A DNA stretch of 22,229 nucleotides. Origin: Candidatus Shapirobacteria bacterium. GTDB lineage: Bacteria > Patescibacteriota > Microgenomatia > UBA12405. Shown here piece after piece: positions 1-7,222 of this stretch. The number at the start of each line of letters is the position of its first letter. The first letter of the stretch is position 1. Position numbers and translations under genes: made by a program. The DNA lies in NCBI GenBank assembly GCA_003542615.1, contig DPKG01000003.1, forward strand, positions 15,491 to 37,719, given 5' to 3'. Below the pieces are notes generated by a model. That model did not search any database. It saw only the letters and a program-made list of their open reading frames with translations, and was not told the origin of the DNA.

Positions 1-1049
1 ACTTTGATTTTGTCTGATTGGTTGTAGATGATGTTGGTTGATCCGGGTAGCCATTGGGGTTGGTGGATATCTAGGCTGGGGCCGATTAGGAAATTGGTAT
101 CATCTTTGAGGTCGTAGACGTAGTAATTTTGACTTTTAATGTCCCGATGTTGTTGTTGAGTGCTTTGAGCAGGAGGTGGAGTGATGATGTTTTGGGGCAA
201 ATTGGCATCTTTTATGGCTAAATATAGAATTTTATCTTCGGAGGTGGAAAAAGAGATGTCATTGGCTGAGGCGGTAGAGACTAAGGCCTGGATGCTGGCG
301 GGTAATTTATCAATTTTGGCCTTGATAATTTGGTCGGTTTGGGTCTGCCAATCTTGTTTGATGGAGGCCAATTGAGGAGTGATATCTAAAAGACTTTTGG
401 AGGTTATGGGAGTATCGAGGGATAAAAGATAGATGTCTCCGGGGAAAGTGGCTATAAATTGCCTTGAATTGGGGGAAAATTCAAAGGAGGCTTGAGACCA
501 GTCAGTACCGGGATAATTGGGGCTGATTTGACGGGGAATGTTTTTGTTGATCAAAAGAGGGTTGTCAGTAATTTCAACCAGGTAAAGACCATTGTCCTGG
601 GTGGCCGAGGCCGAAGCTACGGCGAAAATTACTTTACTGCCATCATTACTAATGGTTGGGTTGATGGCACCGGCATAGGTTATGGGTTTGAGATCGGGGG
701 CGGAGCGGAACAATTGAGCATCGGTTTGAAAAACAACTTCTTTTTTGATTTGGATATCTTTGTCCCAAGGCAGATAGCCGTCTTTGGTGATTTTAATATG
801 ATAGTCTCCCGGAGGTAGGTTGAGGGTGTCATCAGTGGCGGTAGTCAAACGGTCGTTGATGTAGACAGAAGCGGACTTGGGTTTGGAGGTTACCGAAAGT
901 AATCCGGTGGAGGTGAGGGTAGGTCCCTGACGAAAACTGATTTGGTATCCCCTGGCCAGATAGGATACGGCAAGGGTGCCAAAAATTACCAGAGAAAAAA
1001 CGAAAGCCATGACGGCTAAACTTTTGCGGTCGGAGGGTGATGTAACCAT
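1..1049 (-). CDS. PEGA-domain membrane-anchored protein, partial (3' end outside window)
   Basis: The frame is open from the ATG at 1049 to the window edge, about 349 codons. The N-terminus has a short polar stretch and then one hydrophobic segment (about residues 9-31), which reads as a signal anchor. A PEGA-type beta domain follows at about residues 48-105, with the typical run of SVTSKPKSASVYIND, then LPPGDYHIKITKDGYLPW. The rest (residues 115 on) has repeats resembling TolB/WD40-like propeller blades, such as NPTISNDGSKVIFAVA and FEFSPNSRQFIATF. PEGA domains are known in surface or cell-wall-associated proteins, so an extracytoplasmic structural or binding role is likely, but the ligand is unknown. 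The gene is divergent from mreB. A TATAAT box ends 6 nt before the ATG, which supports this start. Confidence 0.8.
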   Translation of the reverse strand, partial: MVTSPSDRKSLAVMAFVFSLVIFGTLAVSYLARGYQISFRQGPTLTSTGLLSVTSKPKSASVYINDRLTTATDDTLNLPPGDYHIKITKDGYLPWDKDIQIKKEVVFQTDAQLFRSAPDLKPITYAGAINPTISNDGSKVIFAVASASATQDNGLYLVEITDNPLLINKNIPRQISPNYPGTDWSQASFEFSPNSRQFIATFPGDIYLLSLDTPITSKSLLDITPQLASIKQDWQTQTDQIIKAKIDKLPASIQALVSTASANDISFSTSEDKILYLAIKDANLPQNIITPPPAQSTQQQHRDIKSQNYYVYDLKDDTNFLIGPSLDIHQPQWLPGSTNIIYNQSDKIK

Positions 1050-1055
1050 GTCTAT

Positions 1056-1061
1056 ATTATA
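1056..1061 (-). promoter_or_regulatory. -10 box of the PEGA gene, leaderless spacing
   Basis: TATAAT on the minus strand ends 6 nt before the ATG at 1049, so the predicted transcript starts at the start codon. No Shine-Dalgarno sequence is present. Confidence 0.65.
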
Positions 1062-1199
1062 TAGTATTTAGAATGTTTCTTGTCTTTTTTTTGAAACAGA
1101 ATGAAAAATGATAATAATTGCATAAATGAGTGTTAATGATATAGATAAGTAGGATTTGGATAGGGCTAAAATTTAAGTGGGTGAGATTTTTGGTTGAAC

Positions 1200-1208
1200 T
1201 GCTAGAAT
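1200..1208 (+). promoter_or_regulatory. extended -10 promoter of mreB, leaderless spacing
   Basis: TGcTAGAAT ends 6 nt before the mreB ATG at 1215. The TGn extension can compensate for the lack of a clear -35. The expected start of transcription is the A of the ATG. Confidence 0.7.
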
Positions 1209-1214
1209 TAATTT

Positions 1215-2216
1215 ATGAAATTGTTTAGAAAGTTGGGTATAGATTTGGGAACTGCCAATAGTGTGGTTTGGGAGGCAGGGGTAGGGATAGTGTTGGATGA
1301 ACCGACAGTGGTGGCAGTGGGGATTGAGGACAGAAAGGTGTTGGCGGTGGGTAATGAAGCCAAATTAATGTTGGGAAAAACACCGGAATATATTGAAGTC
1401 AGGCGGCCGTTGCAGGATGGAGTGGTAGCTGACTATGAGGTAACCGAGGCAATGTTGAAGTATTTTTTGAGACAGGTGATGGGAGCGGGCTGGTTTATCG
1501 GTCCGGAGGTGATGGTGTGTGTGCCGGCCGGAGTGACTCAGGTAGAACAAAGGGCGGTGTTGGATGCAACATTGTCGGCAGGGGCGAAAAAGGCCTATCT
1601 TATCGATGAACCGTTAGCTGCTGCCATTGGAGCAAAAATTCCGGTGTCGGAGAGTTTCGGTAATATGATTGTAGATATCGGCGGAGGGGCGACGGAGGCG
1701 GCGATTATTGCTTTGGGAGGGGTGGTGACACATAAGAGTTTAAGAGTCGGAGGTAATAAATTAGATCAGGCAATCATTGAGTATGTTCGCAAGAAACACA
1801 ATTTGGTGATAGGGGAGTTGACGGCTGAAATGGTCAAAATTAAGATAGGAAGCGCAACAAAGCTAAAACGGCCGGAAATGATGGAGATTAGTGGTCGGGA
1901 TACGGTCTATGGATTGCCAAAATCTTTAATGATGTCTTCAGATGAGGTGTATGAAGCGATTATTGAAGTGTTGAGATCGATGGTTGGAGTGATTAGGGAG
2001 ACTTTGGAGATTACGCCGCCGGAATTGGTGGCTGATATTGCGGACAGAGGGATTGTGTTGTCGGGAGGGTCGGTACAGTTGCGGAATTTAAATAAGTTAG
2101 TGACCTCGGAAATTGGGGTGTCGGCACATGTGGCGATTGAACCTCAGTTTTGTGTGATCAGGGGGACCGGCATTGCTATAGAAAATCTGGAAGTTTACCG
2201 ACGGGCTTTGAGGTGA
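1215..2216 (+). CDS. mreB: MreB-family actin-like rod shape protein
   Basis: This 333-residue protein has the actin/Hsp70 ATPase fold and is close to the usual MreB length (about 335-345). The phosphate-1 motif is LGIDLGTANSVVW near the N-terminus (residues 8-20), followed by IVLDEPTVVAVG. The phosphate-2 motif is IVDIGGGATEAAIIALGG at about residues 153-170, and the adenosine motif is IVLSGGSVQLRNL near residue 278. MreB polymerises under the membrane and guides lateral peptidoglycan synthesis. MreC/MreD/RodA genes are not in view, but murB and a glycosyltransferase follow, giving an envelope context. The sequence is somewhat divergent (SGGSVQLRNL where GGGALLRGL is usual). It ends in TGA. 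Confidence 0.92.
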   Translation: MKLFRKLGIDLGTANSVVWEAGVGIVLDEPTVVAVGIEDRKVLAVGNEAKLMLGKTPEYIEVRRPLQDGVVADYEVTEAMLKYFLRQVMGAGWFIGPEVMVCVPAGVTQVEQRAVLDATLSAGAKKAYLIDEPLAAAIGAKIPVSESFGNMIVDIGGGATEAAIIALGGVVTHKSLRVGGNKLDQAIIEYVRKKHNLVIGELTAEMVKIKIGSATKLKRPEMMEISGRDTVYGLPKSLMMSSDEVYEAIIEVLRSMVGVIRETLEITPPELVADIADRGIVLSGGSVQLRNLNKLVTSEIGVSAHVAIEPQFCVIRGTGIAIENLEVYRRALR

Positions 2217-2624
2217 TATAGTCATATTTTAAATCCTATAGTCGTTATTTTTACAGAATTGATTTGAGTTAAATTCTTTGGTTAGGATATCTTTATAAGT
2301 GATTTTGGTAATTTTTTTGATTATTGGGGTATTTTTTAGATTTTATCTTAATCTAGGTAATATATTGAGTAATAATTGTGTTCAAATATGAATTATTCGG
2401 CAATATAACATATATATTGAAATATCTTGTAATAAAAGGGGTTATTGAAGGTTGATATATTTAGTAAAAATAACTTATATTATATTGATGAGAAGGGCTA
2501 AAAATAGGGTAAATGTATGTATTTGATAAGTATAAGATGTTTTTGATGTCGGAAAATGTATGGAAAAGATAAAAAAATTAGCTTTAAAGTGTAAGATGGA
2601 TAAAAATTTGGTAAAATTGGTGCA
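2217..2624 (+). other. 408-bp AT-rich intergenic stretch
   Basis: No convincing coding frame is seen on either strand. It holds short A/T runs, a weak inverted repeat (TAGATT/AATCTA, 2337-2355) that lacks a proper T-tract, and the promoter of the next gene at its right end. It could hold the 3' UTR of mreB or an unrecognised small RNA. Confidence 0.5.
2609..2617 (+). promoter_or_regulatory. extended -10 promoter of the WecG/TagA gene, leaderless spacing
   Basis: TGgTAAAAT ends 7 nt before the ATG at 2625. A second in-frame ATG follows at 2628. No Shine-Dalgarno sequence is present. Confidence 0.65.
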
Positions 2625-3467
2625 ATGATGAGTCAAAAAATAGATAGGGTAAGTGATAATTTAGACCTAAATATACGGGAAATATTAGGTATACCTATTT
2701 TTGGCGGAGCTAAGAGGGAAGTGCTAAGTAGGGCAGTTGAGGTTTTAGGTTCAAAAGATAACAAAGTGAGATTGTTTACAACCCTAAACCCGGAGCATGT
2801 GATGGCAGCGATAAAAGACCCAAAATATATGGAACTGTTGAGAAAAAGTCATTTAAATATCATTGACGGGATAGCTTTGGTTTGGGCAGGAGAGGTGTTA
2901 AATAAGGAGGGGGTGGTGAGCAGATTGGTGGAAGGTTTGAGAGTGGGGATGGGGGTATTGAGAGGTAGATATGTTGATCGGGTGGTACCGGGAAGTAGTT
3001 TGATGGAGGATTTGGTAAAAATGGCGGAAAGTAAGGGAAGTAGGGTGTATCTTTTGGGTGGTTGGGAGGATAGGGCGGAGAAAACAGCCAAATATTTTGA
3101 AGCTAAATATAAAAAATTGAAAATCAGATATTGTTTGGGAAGACCAAAATATAAAAACGAGGAAGTTTTAAAAAAGATAGCTGAGTTTAGGCCGGATATT
3201 CTTTTGGTGGCGTATGGGATGAAGAGTCAGGAGATGTGGATTGGAGAAAATTCGGAAAAATTGGGAAAATCAGGGGTAAAATTGGCCATGGGAGTGGGCA
3301 GGAGCTTTGACTATTATAGTGGAGATTTGAAAAGGGCGCCTGTGGGTTGGAGGAGAATGGGACTGGAGTGGCTTTATAGCCTGATAAGGGAACCGAAAAG
3401 ACTAAGACGGCAGTTGGAAATTCCAAAGTTTTTGTGGAGAGTGGTGTGCTATGATGTTTTAGATTAA
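2625..3467 (+). CDS. WecG/TagA/CpsF-family glycosyltransferase
   Basis: This 280-residue protein is of the family that transfers N-acetylmannosamine(-uronic acid) or similar sugars onto lipid-linked acceptors for wall teichoic acid or surface polysaccharide. Family landmarks are in order: TTLNPEHVMAA (about residue 49), the acidic motif NIIDGIALVWAGEVL (about 83), VPGSSLMEDLVK (about 124), PDILLVAYGMKSQEMWI (about 188), and the C-terminal signature GVGRSFDYYSGDLKRAP followed by LEWLYSLIREPKRLRRQ. The C-terminal basic/aromatic stretch is the membrane-association region in TagA. It is about 30-40 residues longer than the core family, with an insert rich in Gly/Val around residues 95-120. The substrate cannot be read from sequence. 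The gene lies alone between mreB and murB. Confidence 0.88.
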   Translation: MMSQKIDRVSDNLDLNIREILGIPIFGGAKREVLSRAVEVLGSKDNKVRLFTTLNPEHVMAAIKDPKYMELLRKSHLNIIDGIALVWAGEVLNKEGVVSRLVEGLRVGMGVLRGRYVDRVVPGSSLMEDLVKMAESKGSRVYLLGGWEDRAEKTAKYFEAKYKKLKIRYCLGRPKYKNEEVLKKIAEFRPDILLVAYGMKSQEMWIGENSEKLGKSGVKLAMGVGRSFDYYSGDLKRAPVGWRRMGLEWLYSLIREPKRLRRQLEIPKFLWRVVCYDVLD

Positions 3468-3482
3468 TTTTTTAGATATAAA

Positions 3483-3734
3483 ATGGCAAATAATTTTTTG
3501 GAAAGTGAACTTGATGAAATTACTGATGAAGCTTGTTGTATTGTACATAACAGACCTGATTCAGAAATATTGGGAGTTGAGGGGTGTAGACATAGGCGTG
3601 AGGGAGTAGGTGTGAATGCTGATTTCTTTTATTGTGATGGTCCGGCTAGAGATGGGGATTTTAATAAATGTCCCGAGGTTAGAGGAGCAGCAGGGAGGTA
3701 TGAAGGGTTATTGCCACTTAATGGTCGCCAATAA
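3483..3734 (+). CDS. small Cys-containing protein of unknown function
   Basis: This 83-codon frame has an acidic N-terminus and five cysteines (a CC pair near residue 18, then three single Cys), interspersed with His and Arg. That composition could suit a small metal-binding protein. It starts 15 nt after the upstream glycosyltransferase. A TA-rich TAGATA lies 4 nt before the ATG, a weaker version of the leaderless pattern used by its neighbours. Its 3' end overlaps the end of convergent murB by 17 bp. No family is recognised. It may be real or a fortuitous ORF; the Cys-rich composition, shared with other small ORFs here, favours real. Confidence 0.5.
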   Translation: MANNFLESELDEITDEACCIVHNRPDSEILGVEGCRHRREGVGVNADFFYCDGPARDGDFNKCPEVRGAAGRYEGLLPLNGRQ

Positions 3735-4806
3735 GTTTGATTTCGGGGGTTAAATTTAGATTTAATTTCTCTTTGGCTTTGTTTTGGACCAGATTGATAA
3801 GATTTAGAAAATCTTTGGCGGTGGCGTTGCCGTTGTTGGTGAAGATGTTGGCGTGTTGAGGACCGATTTCGGCTTGGCCTGATTTGGTACCTTTCAAATT
3901 TAGTTCGTGATCGATGATCCAGCCGGTAGATTTTTGTTCACCCCAAATTTTTTGACAAATTTCCAAGGGCGGGTTTTGAAATATGGAACCGGCAGAGTTC
4001 ATGGGTTGGACTTTGGATTTTTGAAGTATCCAGGCGGCGGCGGTTTGGCGGGCACGGTCGGTGTCGCCTTGATATAAATTAAACGTGGCGTTGAGAATGA
4101 TAAGATGGGGATTTTTTTGAAAATGGGAGTTGTCGTAGTCCCAGTCAATTTTTTGGGCGTCAAGTTTTTCGATTTGATTGGTTTTGAAATTAAAGACGGT
4201 GATGGTTTGAAGATAATCGGAGAAATGACGGGAACCACCGTGAAGGTTGTACCAGATAGCACCACCAATTGTGCCGGGAATATAGGCAAACCATTGAAGA
4301 CCAGTGATACCTTGGTTAAAGAGGTAATTGATGGCAAAAGGCAACAGAGTACCGGAGGTCATTTTCACTTTGATTTTAGGGGAGCTGCCTTCGTCATAGT
4401 CGATTTTGGCGAAATTTAGGTAATTTATTGGGTCGTTTTCGGTACGATGAGCGGAAATTTTATTGGTGACTGATGAGGTGGTTTTTCCCGGTAAAATGTC
4501 GATTTTTTGGGAGGAGTTTTTGATGACGATGCCGCGGATACCGGAGTCGGAAATAAGAACGTTGGAGCCATTGCCAAGGATAACTAAACCCCCCTTGATC
4601 CCCCCTTGAAGAAGGGGGGCAAAATCTGAGTTTTTACTTAGATATTGGAGAATAGTTTTGAATTGAAAATTATTTTTGGTATGGATAAATATATCGGCAG
4701 GACCGCCAATTTTTAGGGTAGTGTAGGGGGCTAGGGGATGATTTTGGTGAATTTCGAAATCGGGAAATTTTTGGATAAGGTCAAGGTAAATTTGTTGATA
4801 GTTCAT
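3718..4806 (-). CDS. murB: UDP-N-acetylenolpyruvoylglucosamine reductase
   Basis: MurB is an FAD enzyme that uses NADPH to reduce UDP-GlcNAc-enolpyruvate to UDP-MurNAc in cytoplasmic peptidoglycan synthesis. Landmarks are TTLKIGGPADIF near residue 29, the FAD loop VILGNGSNVLISDSG, PGTIGGAIWYNLHG, the catalytic serine region NSAGSIFQNP, and the C-terminal GPQHANIFTNNGNATAKDF. At 362 residues it is longer than the usual roughly 300. Two insertions explain this. One is a 14-15-residue segment (SDFAPLLQGGIKGG) encoded by a GC-rich palindrome at 4589-4619, just before the FAD loop. The other is about 35-40 residues (PGKTTSSVTNKISAHRT onward) after IVIKNSSQKI. All core motifs remain intact, so the enzyme is probably active. 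A TATAAT box ends 6 nt before the ATG. Confidence 0.93.
   Translation of the reverse strand: MNYQQIYLDLIQKFPDFEIHQNHPLAPYTTLKIGGPADIFIHTKNNFQFKTILQYLSKNSDFAPLLQGGIKGGLVILGNGSNVLISDSGIRGIVIKNSSQKIDILPGKTTSSVTNKISAHRTENDPINYLNFAKIDYDEGSSPKIKVKMTSGTLLPFAINYLFNQGITGLQWFAYIPGTIGGAIWYNLHGGSRHFSDYLQTITVFNFKTNQIEKLDAQKIDWDYDNSHFQKNPHLIILNATFNLYQGDTDRARQTAAAWILQKSKVQPMNSAGSIFQNPPLEICQKIWGEQKSTGWIIDHELNLKGTKSGQAEIGPQHANIFTNNGNATAKDFLNLINLVQNKAKEKLNLNLTPEIKLIGDH
4589..4619. repeat. palindromic repeat element inserted in frame in murB
   Basis: The layout is C6-TTGAT-C6-TTGAAGAA-G6, with a C6/G6 hairpin. It has the same layout as the ends of the DUF559 element at 8183-8213 and 8598-8632: C-run, a five-base spacer, C-run, a TT..AA loop, G-run. 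Read on the minus strand it adds a Leu/Gly-rich peptide to MurB without breaking the frame. In-frame palindromic insertions of this kind are known, for example the Rickettsia palindromic elements. Confidence 0.7.
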
Positions 4807-4812
4807 TAATTT

Positions 4813-4818
4813 ATTATA
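4813..4818 (-). promoter_or_regulatory. -10 box of murB, leaderless spacing
   Basis: TATAAT on the minus strand ends 6 nt before the murB ATG at 4806. Confidence 0.65.
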
Positions 4819-4942
4819 GCGTATTGGAAGTAAATTGAGTTGTTTATCTTATATAATAATATCTATTGTTGTTGGTGTGGAAAAGTGGAGAAAAAGTGAA
4901 TGGCCTATAATTATGAAATGTCCGAATTCAGATGGGGAGAGG

Positions 4943-4951
4943 TGGTACAAT
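4943..4951 (+). promoter_or_regulatory. extended -10 promoter of the 4961 gene
   Basis: TGgTACAAT ends 9 nt before the ATG at 4961, giving a leader of only 2-3 nt. Confidence 0.6.
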
Positions 4952-4960
4952 AGTCGTTAA

Positions 4961-5380
4961 ATGGGAAATAACGATTTTGAAGCTATTTTGAGACATCTTG
5001 AACGTGAGGATGGTTTGGTGGGCGGAAGTAGCGGAGACGAAGGCCGGAAAGTCATACAGAATGAATGTAAAAGAACAAAAATGTTGTTTGAAGGGTTTTT
5101 ACAGGGTAGAGCCGGTCAGGAATTCAGAATAAGTGATGTGGCAGTGCATGTGGGCTGTTGTGAAAGTCAGGCCAGGAAATTAATATCAAAAAGTCCGATG
5201 GCAGAGAGATCCAGAATGGAGGGGACATTGAGGATATATAGATCAAAGGCAATACCTTTGGAACCGACAAAGGAGGGGTTGGAGGAGGAGGCAAGAGAAA
5301 ATTGTGCGGGAAGGGAGGCCAGAGATGATTTTGCTGACATGTCGAATAGAAAGGGTGGTTTTAGGGTAAAAAAATTTTAA
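4961..5380 (+). CDS. unknown protein with a possible helix-turn-helix
   Basis: This 139-residue hydrophilic protein matches no family I recognise. The centre (about residues 52-90) can be read as a winged-helix-like DNA-binding segment: FRISDVAVHVGCCESQARKL as helix-turn-helix, followed by a short strand-rich stretch (MEGTLRIYRSKAI). The C-terminal third is rich in Glu, Arg and Gly and probably disordered. It ends 13 nt before ruvC, in the same direction, so it may act in or regulate the Holliday-junction cluster; this is inferred from position only. Confidence 0.6.
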   Translation: MGNNDFEAILRHLEREDGLVGGSSGDEGRKVIQNECKRTKMLFEGFLQGRAGQEFRISDVAVHVGCCESQARKLISKSPMAERSRMEGTLRIYRSKAIPLEPTKEGLEEEARENCAGREARDDFADMSNRKGGFRVKKF

Positions 5381-5382
5381 GG

Positions 5383-5388
5383 TAGAAT
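5383..5388 (+). promoter_or_regulatory. -10 box of ruvC, leaderless spacing
   Basis: TAGAAT ends 5 nt before the ruvC ATG at 5394 and starts just after the upstream stop codon. Confidence 0.65.
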
Positions 5389-5393
5389 AGGAT

Positions 5394-5876
5394 ATGATTT
5401 TAGGAATTGATCCGGGATTGGCTAATACCGGTTTTGCGGTTTTAGAAACAAGTGACTCGGGACAGGAAAATGAAATTAAGTTAAAAGAATGTGGAGTGTG
5501 GTTGACTAAGAGTAGTGAAAGTGATGTAGAAAGATTAAAAGAGATATATATGGAGCTGGAAAAAATAATAAAGAAATATGGGGTGGAGAGGATTGCGGTG
5601 GAGAGTTTGTTTTTTGCAAAAAATGCAAAATCGGCACTGCCGGTGGCGGAGGCGATAGGGGTGATAAAGGTTTGCGGAGCGAATTTGGGATTGGAAGTGG
5701 TAACCTATACGCCACTTCAGATAAAAATGGCTTTGGTGGGATACGGGAGAGCAGAAAAATTTCAGGTGGAAGAAATGGTGCGGGCTAGTTTGAATTTGGA
5801 AAAACCAATTTCACCGTCGCATGCGGCCGATGCGGTGGCGGCGGCTTTGACGGATTTGTTTACGATGAAGATTTAA
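5394..5876 (+). CDS. ruvC: Holliday junction resolvase RuvC
   Basis: This 160-residue protein has the RNase H-like nuclease fold and normal family length. RuvC dimers cut Holliday junctions delivered by RuvAB. Acidic active-site positions are visible: Asp6 in ILGIDPGLANTGFAV, Glu70 in RIAVESLFFAKN, and His143/Asp146 in SPSHAADAVAAAL (His at the first position of this last motif is common in RuvC). The central region VVTYTPLQIKMALVGYGRA is also typical. It is the first of the ruv genes here, but ruvA and ruvB each seem to have their own promoter, so this is a cluster rather than one operon. Confidence 0.95.
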   Translation: MILGIDPGLANTGFAVLETSDSGQENEIKLKECGVWLTKSSESDVERLKEIYMELEKIIKKYGVERIAVESLFFAKNAKSALPVAEAIGVIKVCGANLGLEVVTYTPLQIKMALVGYGRAEKFQVEEMVRASLNLEKPISPSHAADAVAAALTDLFTMKI

Positions 5877-5936
5877 AAAGGGTGCGCGGCAATTTAGTTG
5901 TACAAGAAATTATTGGGATAAGTGTGGAGAGTGAAG

Positions 5937-5942
5937 TATAAT
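5937..5942 (+). promoter_or_regulatory. -10 box of ruvA, leaderless spacing
   Basis: TATAAT ends 5 nt before the ruvA ATG at 5948. TTGGGA lies 18 nt upstream as a possible -35. Confidence 0.65.
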
Positions 5943-5947
5943 GAGTT

Positions 5948-6526
5948 ATGATTTCATCATTGACCGGGAAAATTAGTAAGATAACGGGAAATAATATTGA
6001 GATTGAAGTGTCAGGGGTGGGATATTGGTTGATGGTAGGTGAAGGTTTTTTGAAGAAACATAATGAAGGGGAAGAAGTAAAAGTTCAAACTTATATGGCG
6101 GTATCGGAAAATGATATGTCTTTGTACGGGTTTGACAGTTGGGAAGAATTGAATTTATTTAAACTTTTGATTTCCGTGTCGGGGGTGGGGCCGAGGACGG
6201 CGGCGGGAATTTTGGGAAGTAAACAAAGTGAAGAAATTTTGAAAGCGATAGGGGATGCCGATGTGGATTTTTTTGAAAAATTAAAAGGGATTGGCAAAAA
6301 AACGGCTCAGAGAATTATTGTAGATTTGAAATCAAAGGTGGGTGGTTTGGGAGAATTGGATTTGAGAAAAGAGTCAACGGGGGATAAGGAAGAAGATGAT
6401 ATTGTATTGAGTTTGAAGCAATTAGGATTTGATAAAAAAGAAATTGAAAAAGTAGTCAAAAAGATACCGGAAAAATTAGAGACAATTGAGGATAAGTTAA
6501 GTTGGTGTTTGAGAAATATGGAATAG
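5948..6526 (+). CDS. ruvA: Holliday junction branch migration protein RuvA
   Basis: This 192-residue protein has the three-domain RuvA layout. An N-terminal OB fold (MISSLTGKISKITGNNIEIE through YMAVSENDMSLYGF) is followed by two helix-hairpin-helix motifs that grip the junction arms (SVSGVGPRTAAGIL at about 77 and KLKGIGKKTAQRII at about 113). The C-terminal three-helix domain that contacts RuvB is at about 145-192 (DDIVLSLKQLGFDKKEIEKV). RuvA tetramers hold the junction in a square-planar form and load RuvB. Only 2 nt separate its stop from the next gene. An alternative ATG at 5941 is in another frame and was not chosen. Confidence 0.95.
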   Translation: MISSLTGKISKITGNNIEIEVSGVGYWLMVGEGFLKKHNEGEEVKVQTYMAVSENDMSLYGFDSWEELNLFKLLISVSGVGPRTAAGILGSKQSEEILKAIGDADVDFFEKLKGIGKKTAQRIIVDLKSKVGGLGELDLRKESTGDKEEDDIVLSLKQLGFDKKEIEKVVKKIPEKLETIEDKLSWCLRNME

Positions 6527-6528
6527 AT

Positions 6529-6915
6529 ATGAAAAAAAATCGGAAGGAAGGTAATTATAGATTGTATACAATAGGAGTTCTAGACAGCAATAAATTGGTG
6601 GTTAACTTCAGAAGGAAAGGGGTGCAGGTGGTAGGAGGCAGTGAAGAAGTAGCTGATTTTTCTAAGGCTAATTGCCAAGAATGTAAAGAGCATAGCGATA
6701 AAAAAGATTCTTGGGGACCGGATATAGTTGAGAAAAGAGGAAGTGGTTTGTCGATGATAGTATGTAGAGAAAAGTGTCGTTATCACCGGCTTTGTGAAGT
6801 GCAGGGTGTATTAGGAAATGATATTGAACGTATTGATGAGAACGAGAATAAAGGTCAAAAGATTAATTTGGTATTAATGTGGCAGATGGTGGTGGAAGGA
6901 ACAAAGAAAAAATGA
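6529..6915 (+). CDS. unknown small Cys-containing protein between ruvA and ruvB
   Basis: The frame is 128 residues from the ATG at 6529. An in-frame ATG at 6502 lies inside ruvA and is less likely. The middle carries a C-x2-C (NCQECKEH, about residue 48) and a second cluster IVCREKCRYHRLCEV (about residues 75-89), a pattern that could bind zinc. The N-terminus looks beta-rich (YRLYTIGVLDSNKLVVNF). No known family is recognised. With 2 nt between the ruvA stop and its ATG it is probably cotranscribed and translationally coupled to ruvA. It could be a lineage-specific partner of the Ruv system, but that rests on position only. Confidence 0.65.
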   Translation: MKKNRKEGNYRLYTIGVLDSNKLVVNFRRKGVQVVGGSEEVADFSKANCQECKEHSDKKDSWGPDIVEKRGSGLSMIVCREKCRYHRLCEVQGVLGNDIERIDENENKGQKINLVLMWQMVVEGTKKK

Positions 6916-6934
6916 AAACGGGAGTAATTGATTG

Positions 6935-6940
6935 TATAAT
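6935..6940 (+). promoter_or_regulatory. -10 box of the 6946 gene, leaderless spacing
   Basis: TATAAT, preceded by TTG, ends 5 nt before the ATG at 6946. It supports that ATG over an in-frame TTG at 6940 that overlaps the box. Confidence 0.65.
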
Positions 6941-6945
6941 TGGGA

Positions 6946-7185
6946 ATGTTTTCAAAAGATGTAAAAATAAAACAATCGGATGACGGAAGGTCTGTTGAAG
7001 TAAGTGGAGAACTGGGCGTGGTGCTGAGAGTGGTGATAATTGATTGTGGAAATTGTAAAGCTGGTGCGGGAAAGAAAAAGTTTGAATTGACTAGAAATAA
7101 GGATGGGACTTTGGGAGGCAGGTTGGAGTGTGTTTTGGGGGTGACGGATTTGTTGGTCAGGAATTGTTTACCTAAGGTGGATTAG
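6946..7185 (+). CDS. unknown small Cys-containing protein upstream of ruvB
   Basis: This 79-residue protein looks beta-rich at the N-terminus (KIKQSDDGRSVEVSGELG) and has four cysteines, two of them in IDCGNCKAG and one each in RLECVLG and RNCLPKV. The C-x2-C plus two single Cys could make a zinc site. No family is recognised. The gene has its own leaderless-type -10 box and ends 37 nt before ruvB. Like the 6529 gene, it sits between ruvA and ruvB, where most bacteria have no extra gene. Confidence 0.6.
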   Translation: MFSKDVKIKQSDDGRSVEVSGELGVVLRVVIIDCGNCKAGAGKKKFELTRNKDGTLGGRLECVLGVTDLLVRNCLPKVD

Positions 7186-7211
7186 GGTTTGGGTTTTGTT
7201 GGGGCATATAG

Positions 7212-7217
7212 TAGAAT
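7212..7217 (+). promoter_or_regulatory. -10 box of ruvB that decides a GTG start
   Basis: TAGAAT ends 5 nt before an in-frame GTG at 7223, the same spacing as at ruvC and ruvA. Upstream in-frame TTG codons (7196, 7199) would put the box inside the gene. Confidence 0.6.
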
Positions 7218-7222
7218 GGTTT

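Noticed and set aside
4105..4419. Plus-strand 104-codon frame antisense to murB
   Set aside because: It is a shadow of murB, which has all family motifs on the other strand.
6909..6981. Short ORF overlapping the stop of the 6529 gene (ATGA)
   Set aside because: It encodes only about 23 residues, has no promoter of its own and overlaps the better-supported gene at 6946.
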